Assembly: GCF_000687875.1 (NCBI RefSeq)
Contig: NZ_JHYG01000001.1
Coordinates: forward strand, 124,001-188,000
Source of the DNA: Acidocella facilis ATCC 35904
GTDB taxonomy: Bacteria > Pseudomonadota > Alphaproteobacteria > Acetobacterales > Acetobacteraceae
Reading direction: 5' to 3'
DNA length: 64,000 nucleotides
The notes beneath the pieces were generated by a model, which saw only the letters and a program-made list of their open reading frames with translations, did not search any database and was not told the DNA's origin. This document shows positions 34,378 to 43,150 of this stretch, piece by piece (position 1 is the first letter of the stretch; each line of letters begins with the position of its first letter). The translations under genes were made by a program, and so were the position numbers.

Positions 34378-35796
34378 TCAGGGCTCGTGCAAGCTCTGAT
34401 AGGCGACAGGCGCCATCTGCGAGAGGAAATAAGAGAGGATGGAATGCTTGCCGACGACGATGTCCGCCTCCAGCGGCATCCCCGGCACCAGCCGGAAGCC
34501 GGGCGGCACATTATGCAGGTTCATCACATCCAAGGAGATCTGCGCCTTGTAATACAGCGTATGCGGCGCGGTGGGCAGCGGCGCGCCCATGGTCACGGCA
34601 TTTTCCTGGTTCTGCGGGTTGATGCTCTCCGGGCTGACCGACTGCACGGTGCCCACGGCGCTGCCGTAACGGGTGGAATCCAGCGTGTTGAACTTGATGG
34701 TCACCTTGTCGCCCACCCGCACGAAGCCGGATTCATCGGCGGGAATATCGGCCTCGACGATGAAGGGGGCGTTGATCGGCGCCAGCTGCATCAGCTGCTG
34801 GCCGGCCTGCAGCACGGAGCCGACGGAAACCGGGGCGACGCTCTGCACGATCGCATCCTGCGGCGCCTGCAGCACCACCAGCGAGTTATTCAGCTTGGCC
34901 TTGGCCAGCTCCTGCTGGGACTGGGCGAGATTATTCAGCGCCGTGGCGAGGTCGGTCGAGATCTTCGCCCGGAATTCCTGGGCGAAGCTGTCGCGCTGGG
35001 CCTGCACCGCGGCGAGCTGGCGCTCATCCGCCTGCGCCTGGGACTGGGCCTGGGAAAGCTGCGCCTGGACGTTCACCCGTTCATCGGTCGCGGCCTCTGA
35101 ATCGAGCTGGCTGCCGACCTGCATCTGCTGCAGCTTCTTGCGCATCGCCTCGACATTGGTGGCGATCTTCAGGCGCTGGGCATAATAATCCGCCTGCTGC
35201 TGGTAGCCGGTGATCTGGGTTTTCAGCTGGTTGATCTGCTGGTCGTAATTCTCCAGCGTATAATGATACTGGCCCATCTGCTGGTTATAGGTCTGCAGCA
35301 TCAGCGCCGAGGACGGGTTGTTGGGATCCGGCACATAGGGCTTGTCCTCTTCCTGCGCCTTCAGCTGCGCCACCTGGGCGGCATAGTTCTGCTCCTGCTG
35401 GGTGAGGGAATCATAATCCGCTGTCGCGTAGGTCGGGTCCAGCGAGGCCAGAACTTGGCCCTTATAGACGAGGTCGCCCGGGCGGACATTGATGTCGCGC
35501 ACGATCGAGGCGGCGCTGAAGGCCTGCACGCTGATATCCGGCGTGGTGGCGTTCAGGATGCCGGTGGCGGTCACCAGCCGGTCCACCTTGAACACGGCGG
35601 CGATCAGCAGCACGATCGCCACCAGAGCGGTGATCGTATAGCCGGTCGAGCGCGCCAGCGGCGGCAGCGGGGTGGCGATGACGGCGGCGGTGGGGGACTG
35701 GAATTCCAGCGCCGCCATCGGCAGCGTGTCTTCCGCGCCGGTGGTCGCCAGCGCGCGCCGGGGGGATTTAGACAATAGCTGGCTGAGACGATTCAT
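34378..35796 (-). CDS. HlyD-family membrane fusion protein
   Basis: Periplasmic adaptor of a type I secretion-like exporter, 472 residues. There is one membrane segment near residues 50-70 (TGYTITALVAIVLLIAAVFKVD). A biotinyl-lipoyl half (VRPGDLVYKGQVLASLDP) follows, then a long alpha-helical coiled coil rich in Gln (about residues 120-290), a second lipoyl half (LQAPQDAIVQSVAPVSVGSV) and a C-terminal barrel with GFRLVPGMPLEADIVVG. This is the HlyD/PrtE pattern. ATG at 35796 has GAAGGG upstream and overlaps the end of the ABC gene by 29 bases, so translation is coupled. No TolC-type outer-membrane partner is encoded nearby. Confidence 0.9.
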   Translation of the reverse strand: MNRLSQLLSKSPRRALATTGAEDTLPMAALEFQSPTAAVIATPLPPLARSTGYTITALVAIVLLIAAVFKVDRLVTATGILNATTPDISVQAFSAASIVRDINVRPGDLVYKGQVLASLDPTYATADYDSLTQQEQNYAAQVAQLKAQEEDKPYVPDPNNPSSALMLQTYNQQMGQYHYTLENYDQQINQLKTQITGYQQQADYYAQRLKIATNVEAMRKKLQQMQVGSQLDSEAATDERVNVQAQLSQAQSQAQADERQLAAVQAQRDSFAQEFRAKISTDLATALNNLAQSQQELAKAKLNNSLVVLQAPQDAIVQSVAPVSVGSVLQAGQQLMQLAPINAPFIVEADIPADESGFVRVGDKVTIKFNTLDSTRYGSAVGTVQSVSPESINPQNQENAVTMGAPLPTAPHTLYYKAQISLDVMNLHNVPPGFRLVPGMPLEADIVVGKHSILSYFLSQMAPVAYQSLHEP

Positions 35797-38047
35797 CGTC
35801 GAACCCTTCAGGCGCAAGGTGGCGGTTCTGCTGGAACCAGAGATGGCGATAGATGGCGCAACGCTGGACCAGCTCCTTATGCGGCCCGATATCCATGGTC
35901 TTGCCCTGATCGAGCACCATGATCAGGTCGCAATCCAGCAGCGAGGAGAGGCGGTGGGAGACGATGACCATCGTCCGCCCGGCGGCGATGCGCTGGATAT
36001 TGGCATTCACCAGCGCCTCGCTTTCCGGGTCGAGCGCCGAGGTGGCTTCGTCCAGGATCAGCACGCGCGGGTCGGAGATCAGCGCGCGGGCGATGGCCAG
36101 GCGCTGCTTCTGCCCGCCGGAGAGGTTGGGCGAGCCTTCCTGGATGAAGGTGTCATAGCCATTGGGCAGACGCTCGATGAACTCCTCGGCCCCGGCCAGG
36201 CGCGCGGCGCGCACCGCATCCTCGAAGGACAGGCCCGGCCGCCCGGCGATGATATTATCCCGCACCGTGCCGCGAAACAGGAAGTTATCCTGCAGCACCA
36301 TGCCGAAATTCTTGCGGATATGGCGCAGATTGATCTCGCGCATATCGGTGCCGTCGATGCGGATGGAACCGACATAGTCGCGGTTGATGCCCTGCAGCAG
36401 CCGGGTGATGGTGGATTTGCCCGAGCCCGAGCGCCCGACCAGCCCCAGCATGGTGCCGGCGGGGATCTTGAAATTCATCTTGTCCAGCGCCGGGGTCTTG
36501 GCCCCTTCATAGCGGAAGGTTACGTCCCGGAACTCGATCGCGCCCTCGAAGCGCGGCCGCAGCCCCGTGGTCAGCGCCTGGCGCTCGTTTGGCCGGTTCA
36601 GCACATGGCCGACCTGATCGATGGAGGCGCGGGCCTGATGCACCTCGTCCAGCAGGCCGGCGAGGCTGACCAGCGGGCCGGCGACGCGGCCGCCCAGCAG
36701 CATGAAGCCGAACAGGCTGGCGCTGTCGATCGAGTTCTGGGTGTGCAGCACGATGAAGGCGCCGACCAGAATGACGCCATAGCTGCAATAACGCTGCAGC
36801 GGCATGGTCAGCACCGCCGGCCAGTTGGCCATGCGCGCCTGCTCGACATTCAGCTCCGCCACCTCGGCGACGCTGGCATCCCATTGCGTGGCGCGGGTAT
36901 TCTCCAGCGCCAGCGCCTTGACGGTGCGGATGCCGAACACGGTTTCGATCAGGATCGAGCCCTTGGCCGATTCCGCCGCGATCACCTTGCCGATCAGGAT
37001 GCCGATCGGGCGCAGGAACACGGCGATGATCGCCGCGATCAGGGCGGCGGCGATCAGGATGGTCCAGGCCAGCGGCGCGCTCATATAGAACAGGATCGGC
37101 AGCAGCAGGATCAGCATGAACACGTCGATGAAGGCGTTCATCAGCTTGCCGGTGAGGAAGTCCCGCACCCGGTTGACCTGGCTGATCTTGTAGGAAATCT
37201 GCCCGGCCTGCTCGCGTTCGAAAAATTCGATCGGCAGCGCCACCAGCCGGTCGAAGATCATCAGGTTGAGCTTCGCGTCCAGCTTCGCCGCGAGCACCAC
37301 CTCCATCATCTTGCGGCTCCAGGTCATCATCGCCTCGAACAGTACCGCGACCAGCATCAGGATGATGACGAGATTGAGTGTCTGCGTGCTGTGGAACTGG
37401 ATGACTACGCCGATGATGCGCATCACCACCAGGATCGGCACCAGGCTGAGCACGGTCAGCGTCACCGAGGTGATGGCGATATCGCGCAGGATCTTCGCAT
37501 CGCCCCAGACGATCCGCGCGATCATGCCGAGATTGAAAGGCTGTTCCTCGAGCGCGCCATGGCGGCTGGAGCGGATCAGCAAGGTGGCGCCGCTCCAGAC
37601 CTGCTTCAGCCGCAGCTCATCCACCAGCACCGGGGCGGCGGAGGTCGGCTGGCGCGGGTCGCGCAGCACCAGCACGCCGCGTCCCCGGTCGCGCCCCACC
37701 AGCAAGGCGGCGCCGCCATCATCCAGCAGCAGGATGATGGGGGAGGGCGACTCCATATTCATGATCTGGCGGAAATTCATCTGCACGCCACGCGCCCACA
37801 GCCCGGCCTCCTTCAGCCAGACCACCAGCTCCGGCGGGGGCGGTGCGGCCTCGCTGCCGCGCAGGCGCAGCCCGTCCAAATCCATTTCGACGCCATGGAA
37901 GCGGGCGACGTTCAGCACCGCCGCCATCCGCGCCTCGCCAGCCTGGTTCAGCTGCAGCTTGGCATCGCTGAGGGCCGCCATGTCGGGATTGGCGGGACCT
38001 CTCGGCTCGTCGGCGCCCAATCCCGGGTTGCGCGGCGTGTCATTCAT
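35768..38047 (-). CDS. Type I secretion-like ABC transporter with degenerate C39 domain
   Basis: A 759-residue fused exporter with an N-terminal domain (about 1-190), six-helix membrane domain (about 190-480) and nucleotide-binding domain. The ATPase has Walker A GRSGSGKST, signature NLSGGQKQRLAIARAL, Walker B RVLILDEATSALD and switch His in VIVSHRLSSL. The N-terminal part aligns with a C39-peptidase fold (VLNVARFHGVEMDLDGL), but the catalytic Cys and His positions are not Cys or His. It therefore resembles the inactive C39-like domain of HlyB, which binds unfolded RTX-type cargo rather than cleaving leader peptides. It is first gene of the cluster. The cargo is not identified. Confidence 0.9.
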   Translation of the reverse strand: MNDTPRNPGLGADEPRGPANPDMAALSDAKLQLNQAGEARMAAVLNVARFHGVEMDLDGLRLRGSEAAPPPPELVVWLKEAGLWARGVQMNFRQIMNMESPSPIILLLDDGGAALLVGRDRGRGVLVLRDPRQPTSAAPVLVDELRLKQVWSGATLLIRSSRHGALEEQPFNLGMIARIVWGDAKILRDIAITSVTLTVLSLVPILVVMRIIGVVIQFHSTQTLNLVIILMLVAVLFEAMMTWSRKMMEVVLAAKLDAKLNLMIFDRLVALPIEFFEREQAGQISYKISQVNRVRDFLTGKLMNAFIDVFMLILLLPILFYMSAPLAWTILIAAALIAAIIAVFLRPIGILIGKVIAAESAKGSILIETVFGIRTVKALALENTRATQWDASVAEVAELNVEQARMANWPAVLTMPLQRYCSYGVILVGAFIVLHTQNSIDSASLFGFMLLGGRVAGPLVSLAGLLDEVHQARASIDQVGHVLNRPNERQALTTGLRPRFEGAIEFRDVTFRYEGAKTPALDKMNFKIPAGTMLGLVGRSGSGKSTITRLLQGINRDYVGSIRIDGTDMREINLRHIRKNFGMVLQDNFLFRGTVRDNIIAGRPGLSFEDAVRAARLAGAEEFIERLPNGYDTFIQEGSPNLSGGQKQRLAIARALISDPRVLILDEATSALDPESEALVNANIQRIAAGRTMVIVSHRLSSLLDCDLIMVLDQGKTMDIGPHKELVQRCAIYRHLWFQQNRHLAPEGFDDESSQPAIV

Positions 38048-38300
38048 ATGGTCTCAACCCTCACTCATGCGGCAGCATCCGGCGGCGCTAGGCACCGTGA
38101 CGCACCCGCTTTATGCCCGGAAAACGGCGCGGAGCACAACGGTAAGACAGCGCGCCAGCGAAAGATAACCAATTCATAAAATACACAAAAATATAAAATT
38201 TTATAAACTTCATGAAATGATTGTTGGTTTTCGGTCAGCTCGGGATTTGCCATCGCCGGGCGGGTTGCATTACCCAGAAGCGCAAATGACAGGCAGGCCC
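38048..38300. promoter_or_regulatory. AT-rich divergent intergenic region
   Basis: The 253 bases between the ABC exporter (-) and the acetyltransferase (+) include an AT-rich core at about 38160-38220, unusual in this GC-rich window. Within it TATAAAATTTTATA (38192-38205) is a perfect 14-base palindrome. Promoters for the secretion cluster and possibly the acetyltransferase should lie here. A nucleoid-protein or regulator site is plausible. Confidence 0.5.
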
Positions 38301-38792
38301 ATGAAAATCAGACCCGCGACCACCGACGATTTGGCGCAGATGCAGGCGATCTACGCCTATCATGTGCTGCACGGCACTGGCTCTTTCGAGGATGTGCCGC
38401 CCTCTCTGGAGGAGTTGAGCCAGCGATTCGAGGCCAATCAGGCGGCCGGCTATGCCTGGCTGGTGGCCGAGGACGGGCCGAAAATCCTGGGCTATGGCTA
38501 TTACGGCCCGTTCCGTACCCGCCCGGCCTATAAGCATACGGTCGAGGACAGCGTGTATGTGCGCGAGGATGTGCGCGGCCAGGGGGTCGGCAAGGCGCTG
38601 GTGCTCGGGCTGGTCGAAGCGGCGCAGGCGGCGGGCTATAAGCAGATGGTCTCGCTGATCGGGGATTCGGAGAACACCGCCTCGATCGGCGTGCATGCCA
38701 GCCTGGGCTTCCAGCATGCCGGCACCATGCGCAAGGTCGGCTTCAAGCTGGAGCGCTGGCTGGACGTGGTGATCATGCAGAAGGCGCTCTGA
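38301..38792 (+). CDS. Phosphinothricin-type GNAT acetyltransferase
   Basis: A 163-residue acetyltransferase of the Pat/Bar/YncA branch. Segments are MKIRPATTDDLAQMQAIYAY, GYGYYGPFRTRPAYKHTVEDSVYV-type substrate loop, the acetyl-CoA site VREDVRGQGVGKALV (RxxGxG) and the closing LGFQHAGTMRKVGFKLERW. Members acetylate phosphinothricin, methionine sulfoximine or related compounds; the native substrate is uncertain. The start could be ATG 38301 or ATG 38286. The next gene is convergent, with 10 bases between them. Confidence 0.87.
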   Translation: MKIRPATTDDLAQMQAIYAYHVLHGTGSFEDVPPSLEELSQRFEANQAAGYAWLVAEDGPKILGYGYYGPFRTRPAYKHTVEDSVYVREDVRGQGVGKALVLGLVEAAQAAGYKQMVSLIGDSENTASIGVHASLGFQHAGTMRKVGFKLERWLDVVIMQKAL

Positions 38793-38802
38793 AGCGCCCG
38801 GC

Positions 38803-40161
38803 TTACATCCGCTCGAAAGAGCGGAATTTTTCCCAATCGGTGATGGCGGCGTTGAAGGCGTCCAGCTCCACCTTGGCCATATTGGCGTAGTGGGAGACCA
38901 CCTCGGCGCCGAAGGCGGCGTGGGCGAAGGCGCTGGAGGCGAAATGCAGCGCCGCGTCGCCCAGGCTGGCTGGCACCCGGGGTAATGCCGCCTGATAGGC
39001 GTTGCCGGTGAAGGGCGCCACCGGCGCGTAATCCCCTTCGATCCCGGCGAGCCCCGCGGCGATCATCCCGGCCAGCGCCAAATACGGGTTCACATCCCCG
39101 CCCGGCAGCCGGTTTTCCACCCGCAGGCCCGGCCCATGCCCCACCACCCGGAAGGCGCAGGTGCGGTTATCCATGCCCCAGGCCAGGGCCGTCGGCGCGA
39201 AGCTGCTGGCGACATAGCGCTTATAGGAGTTGATGTTGGGGGCGTAGAATAAGGTCGTCTCCTCGGCATGGCGCAGCAGCCCGGCGATGAATTGCCGGAA
39301 CAGCCGCGACGGGCCGTGCTGCTCGGCATCCAGAAACACAGCCTCGCCCGCCGCGTTGCGCAGCGAGAGATGGGCGTGGCAGCTATTGCCCTCGCGCTCA
39401 TTATATTTGGCCATGAAGGTCAGGGCCTGCCCTTCCTGCGCCGCGATCTCCTTGGCCGCCTCCTTGTAGATCACGTGCTTGTCGCAGCATTCCAGCGCCG
39501 GGCCATAGCGGAAATTGATCTCGTGCTGGCCGAGATTGCACTCGCCCTTCGAGGTCTCGACCTGGATCCCCGCCGCCTCCATGGCGTTGCGGATGCGCCG
39601 CAGCAGCGGCTCCACCCGGGCGGTGCCGAGGATGGAATAGTCGTTATTATACTGGTTGGCCGGGGTGAGGCCGCGATAGCCCTTGTCCCACGCGGCCTCA
39701 TAGCTGTCCTTGAACAGGATGAATTCCAGCTCGGTGGCGGCATAAGCGAACAGATCATGGCCGCGCAGCCGCTCCAGCTGGCGCTTCAGGATGGTGCGCG
39801 GCGCCACCGCGGCCGGCTGATGGCCGGGCAGCTCGATATCGCACAGCACGATCGCCGCCCCCTCCTGCCAGGGGGCCAGGCGCAGCGTCGCGAGGTCCGG
39901 CCGGAAGACGAAATCCCCGAAGCCTTTTTCCCAATTATTGATCGCATAGCCTTCGATCGGCTGGCATTCGATGTCGGTGGCCAGCAGATAGGCGCAGCCT
40001 TCCGCCTCGCCCTGCGCCACCATTTCCAGGAAATGGCGCGGCATCACCCGCTTGCCCTGCAGGCGGCCTTGCATGTCCGGGATGGCCATGATCACCACAT
40101 CCAGCGCGCCGCGTTCGGCCAGCGCCCGCAGCTCTGGCAGGGTCAATTGTGTATCGGCCAT
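38803..40161 (-). CDS. Glutamine synthetase family protein (gamma-glutamylpolyamine synthetase-like)
   Basis: A 452-residue enzyme of the GS type I superfamily, closer in its motifs to PuuA/GlnT-type gamma-glutamyl ligases than to GlnA. Visible sites: ATELEFILFKDSYEAAW (metal-binding Glu), ETSKGECNLGQHEINF (metal Glu pair), GNSCHAHLSLRNAAG (His of the ATP/glutamate site) and NRLPGGDVNPYLALAGMIAAG (C-terminal signature). The GlnA adenylylation segment is not evident. The likely role is polyamine or ethanolamine glutamylation; a PuuD-like hydrolase lies 22 kb away. Its promoter should lie in the 125-base gap after the XRE gene terminator. Confidence 0.8.
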   Translation of the reverse strand: MADTQLTLPELRALAERGALDVVIMAIPDMQGRLQGKRVMPRHFLEMVAQGEAEGCAYLLATDIECQPIEGYAINNWEKGFGDFVFRPDLATLRLAPWQEGAAIVLCDIELPGHQPAAVAPRTILKRQLERLRGHDLFAYAATELEFILFKDSYEAAWDKGYRGLTPANQYNNDYSILGTARVEPLLRRIRNAMEAAGIQVETSKGECNLGQHEINFRYGPALECCDKHVIYKEAAKEIAAQEGQALTFMAKYNEREGNSCHAHLSLRNAAGEAVFLDAEQHGPSRLFRQFIAGLLRHAEETTLFYAPNINSYKRYVASSFAPTALAWGMDNRTCAFRVVGHGPGLRVENRLPGGDVNPYLALAGMIAAGLAGIEGDYAPVAPFTGNAYQAALPRVPASLGDAALHFASSAFAHAAFGAEVVSHYANMAKVELDAFNAAITDWEKFRSFERM

Positions 40162-40247
40162 GTCCCGCACCTCGTCTTGTTGCTTGGCCTTTGATTATAC
40201 GCGCTTGTTGGCGGCTTCATAGGCTGGGCGGCGAAGGGCAGGGGCAT

Positions 40248-40273
40248 GAAAAAGGCCCCTTGCGGGGCCTTTT
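40248..40273. terminator. Bidirectional intrinsic terminator after the XRE gene
   Basis: AAAAAGGCCCC (40248-40258) and GGGGCCTTTTT (40263-40273) form a perfect 11-bp stem with a 4-base loop and T-run on either strand. It lies 14 bases beyond the XRE stop on the minus strand, ending the lnt-XRE transcript before the glutamine-synthetase-like gene. Confidence 0.9.
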
Positions 40274-40286
40274 TCAACGCGCTCGA

Positions 40287-40766
40287 TCAATTCTCTTCGA
40301 AGCTGGCGTCCGCCGGCGCCAGGGACTTGATCAGATCGAAGATCCGCTTGTGCATCGGGGCGTCGGGGATGCGGTAATAGGCCCGCACCAGCTCCAGCGT
40401 TTCGCGCTTGGTGAGCTGATCATCGATGCCGACGCTGAACGGCTCCTGCTGCTCGGCGAAGCCATAGGTGCGGCCGCGCGGGCCGGAAACCGGGCTCTCG
40501 GACATGCCCTCGGGCATATCATCGAAGAAATAGGAGATGGGGACATCCAGGATCCGCGAAATATCGAACAGGCGCGAGGCGCCAACGCGGTTCATGCCGC
40601 GCTCATATTTCTGCACCTGCTGGAACGTCAGCCCCAGCGCATCGCCGAGGCGTTCCTGGGACATGCCCAGCAAAGTCCGGCGGAGACGAATCCGCGACCC
40701 GACATGCACGTCGATGGGACTGGGACGGCTTTCACGTTCCGGACGCTCAGCGTTCTCTTCAGCCAT
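40287..40766 (-). CDS. XRE family transcriptional regulator
   Basis: A 159-residue regulator with an N-terminal Cro/C1 helix-turn-helix (IRLRRTLLGMSQERLGDALGLTFQQVQKYERG, about residues 24-56). A C-terminal region ends YYRIPDAPMHKRIFDLIKSLA. This type is the conserved alphaproteobacterial XRE regulator found next to lnt. Some homologues act in membrane or symbiosis control, but no function is assigned here. ATG at 40766 is chosen. The gene follows lnt on the same strand after a 211-base AT-rich gap, suggesting its own promoter. Confidence 0.88.
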   Translation of the reverse strand: MAEENAERPERESRPSPIDVHVGSRIRLRRTLLGMSQERLGDALGLTFQQVQKYERGMNRVGASRLFDISRILDVPISYFFDDMPEGMSESPVSGPRGRTYGFAEQQEPFSVGIDDQLTKRETLELVRAYYRIPDAPMHKRIFDLIKSLAPADASFEEN

Positions 40767-40977
40767 AAATGTCTTACTCTCCAGCATCCGACGCGATTAC
40801 GTCGAATTAAGATTTGACCGTTCCAGTCGACGCGCGCGTGCGCCACGTGAACGGCACATAGAATAACAAAAAGGCCAGGATATACTAGCCTAAGTTAAGT
40901 TAACAGGCGTTAACCGCAAAATCAATACAAAACTCATCAAATTGAATTATTAAATAGACACAACATTTATAACCCTA
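40767..40977. promoter_or_regulatory. AT-rich leader of the XRE gene
   Basis: The 211 bases between lnt and the XRE gene are markedly AT-rich, especially 40860-40975, and hold no gene. The XRE promoter probably lies here. No clear palindrome for autoregulation was seen. Confidence 0.4.
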
Positions 40978-42525
40978 TCAGTTTTGCAGCTTTTTGGTGT
41001 ATCCTACGGCGAGACCGGCGATGAGCAGGGCCAATGATAGCGTCAAGGGGATTTCAAGCCCCCAGCGCGCATAGAGAGTCGCGGGTTGAGCGGCCGGCAG
41101 CGGCGCGACGAGCACGCCCTGCGCATCCAGCGGCAATAAGGCGGTCACCCGTCCGAACGGATCGATGACCGCCGAAATCCCGGAATTTGCAGCGCGCACC
41201 AGCGGTAATCCCTCTTCCACGGCGCGCAAACGGACATCGGCGAAATGCTGGCGCGGCCCGGCCGAATCGCCGAACCAGGCATCGTCGGTGATGTTGACGA
41301 TCCAGGAGGGGCGGTACGCCTCGTCGATAATCTGGCCGCTGAAGATCGCCTCATAGCAGATGATCGGCGCGAAAGCCGGCAGGCCGGGGATGTTGGCGAT
41401 GGTTTCCGGGCCGCTGCCGGGGGTGAAGCCGCCTTCGAGCAGGCTGGGAATGATCTTCAGCGGAATCCAATGCGGCATATATTCGCCGAACGGCACCAGC
41501 TTCCATTTATCATAGACGGCAAGCGGTGGTTGTGGCCCGTCCGTGACGATCAAGGAGTTGCGGTAATCCTTCGGCCCGGCGACTCGCAGGCTGCCGGCGA
41601 TGATCGGGGTGGTGCCGGTGACGGCGGCAAGCTGGGCGCGGGCATTATCGTCGCTCTGCAGCAGCCAGGGGCTGGCGGCTTCGGGCCAGATCACCGTGGT
41701 CGCCCCGGCCTTGATCCCGGCCTGGCTCATCGCCAGCAGGCGCTGCCAGTTGGCGAGCAAAGCCGGGCGGGAGAAATCCGGCGGCTCCGGAAAATCCGGC
41801 TGCAGCAGGGCGACTTTCGTGTCGGTCTGGCCCTCGGGGGTGGCCAGCCGCACCCAGCCATAGCCGGCCCAAAGGGCCAGCACCGCCACCAGCGCCGCCA
41901 GCCCCTTGCGGCCGAAGAGCGGCATCGCGGCCAGGAAGACGGTGAGCAGCGTCAGCCCGTAAACTCCGAACAGGCTTGCCGGCTGCAGGAAGATATTGCC
42001 GAGCGTGCCAGGAATCGCCCAATCCGTGCCCCAGAAATTCCAGGGAAAGCCGGTGAAGAGGAATTGCTGGGCGAGGTTGGAGAGCCCCCAGACCCCGGTG
42101 AAGACCAGCACCCGGCCCAGCCCCGGCCTTACAAGCCGCGCCGCCAGCACTGGCGGGATGGTGTAGAACGCTACCGCAAAGGCCAGCGCCGGGGCGGCGA
42201 GCGGCACCAGCCACCAGAAGGTCTGCGCCTCGGTGAGGATGGGCTCGGTGATCCAGTACAGCCCGGCCAGCGCCAGGCCGAAGCCGTAGCACCAGCCGGT
42301 CAGCGCCGCGCGCCGCCAGTTCGGCGCCTGGTCCAACAGCCGCAGCAAGGCCGGCACGGAAAACAGCAGAACCGGAAGCAGATGCACCGGCGGCAGCGCC
42401 AGGGCGGCGGCGAGCCCCCACAAAAAAGCCCGCGCGAGCGGGGCTTTCTGCAGGCGCTCAGACAGCGCGCGGAAGAGGGCGACCGGCCGCTTATCCGCGG
42501 GGGAGGTGGTAAAATTCTGCGACAT
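40978..42525 (-). CDS. lnt: Apolipoprotein N-acyltransferase
   Basis: Inner-membrane enzyme that adds the third acyl chain to lipoproteins, needed for their sorting by Lol. The 515-residue protein has about six N-terminal membrane helices, then a periplasmic nitrilase-fold domain with the catalytic Glu (TVIWPEAASPW), Lys (YDKWKLVPFGEYMP) and Cys (PIICYEAIFSG). A final membrane helix precedes the C-terminus. ATG at 42525 was chosen; it overlaps the mtnC end by 35 bases, so lnt belongs to the mtn transcript. Confidence 0.95.
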   Translation of the reverse strand: MSQNFTTSPADKRPVALFRALSERLQKAPLARAFLWGLAAALALPPVHLLPVLLFSVPALLRLLDQAPNWRRAALTGWCYGFGLALAGLYWITEPILTEAQTFWWLVPLAAPALAFAVAFYTIPPVLAARLVRPGLGRVLVFTGVWGLSNLAQQFLFTGFPWNFWGTDWAIPGTLGNIFLQPASLFGVYGLTLLTVFLAAMPLFGRKGLAALVAVLALWAGYGWVRLATPEGQTDTKVALLQPDFPEPPDFSRPALLANWQRLLAMSQAGIKAGATTVIWPEAASPWLLQSDDNARAQLAAVTGTTPIIAGSLRVAGPKDYRNSLIVTDGPQPPLAVYDKWKLVPFGEYMPHWIPLKIIPSLLEGGFTPGSGPETIANIPGLPAFAPIICYEAIFSGQIIDEAYRPSWIVNITDDAWFGDSAGPRQHFADVRLRAVEEGLPLVRAANSGISAVIDPFGRVTALLPLDAQGVLVAPLPAAQPATLYARWGLEIPLTLSLALLIAGLAVGYTKKLQN

Positions 42526-43150
42526 CTTTGAAATCCACCGCGTTTTTATGTTTGGCGCTGGGCCTGGTCTCATCCTGCGGGCGCACCAGCTGGCAGGTCG
42601 CCAGCCCCGCCGCCGCCGCCGCGTCCAGCTCGGCTTCGACATCCGAGAGAAACAACGCCTCCTCCGGCGCCCCGCCGATCGCCCGGGCGATGGCCTGATA
42701 GCTGCCCGATTCGCGCTTTGGCCCGACGGTCGTATCGAAATAAGACTGGAACAGAGGGGTGAGGTCTCCCTCCGGCGTATGGCGGAACAGCAGCTTCTGG
42801 GCGGCCACGGAGCCCGAGGAATAGACGTAAAGCCGCAAGCCGGCGCGCATCCAGCGGCGCAGGGCAGGGGGCACGTCCGCGTAAATCTCCCCGGTCAGCT
42901 CGCCCTTGGCGTAGCCCTCGGCCCAGATCTCGCCCTGAATGCTCTTCAGCGCGGTGATCTTCTCATCCCGGTCCATCCAGCCCAGCAGCGTCTCCAGCTT
43001 CGGCTCCGCCACCTCGGCCAGTGCCGGGTGCTCCGGATGGGCGGCCAGGAAATCCGCCATCCGCGCCCGCGCATAAGGAAACAGCACCCGATGCACGAAG
43101 CTGATCGGCGTCGTGGTGCCCTCGATATCCGTGATGACCGAGAGAATCAC
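42491..43150 (-). CDS. mtnC: Acireductone synthase (enolase-phosphatase E1)
   Basis: HAD-superfamily enzyme of methionine salvage that enolises and dephosphorylates 2,3-diketo-5-methylthiopentyl-1-phosphate. The 219-residue protein has motif I VITDIEGTTTPISFV with the nucleophile and acid-base Asp/Glu, motif II LYVYSSGSVAAQKLLF (Ser-Ser), and motif III/IV EALFLSDVEAELDAA. It overlaps mtnD by 4 bases and lnt by 35 bases. Confidence 0.95.
   Translation of the reverse strand: MILSVITDIEGTTTPISFVHRVLFPYARARMADFLAAHPEHPALAEVAEPKLETLLGWMDRDEKITALKSIQGEIWAEGYAKGELTGEIYADVPPALRRWMRAGLRLYVYSSGSVAAQKLLFRHTPEGDLTPLFQSYFDTTVGPKRESGSYQAIARAIGGAPEEALFLSDVEAELDAAAAAGLATCQLVRPQDETRPSAKHKNAVDFKDVAEFYHLPRG

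Noticed and set aside
35672-38179. Long plus-strand frame opposite the ABC exporter and HlyD genes
   Set aside because: It is antisense to a gene with intact Walker A, signature and Walker B motifs. Its His/Gln/Asp-rich composition is typical of GC-rich shadows.
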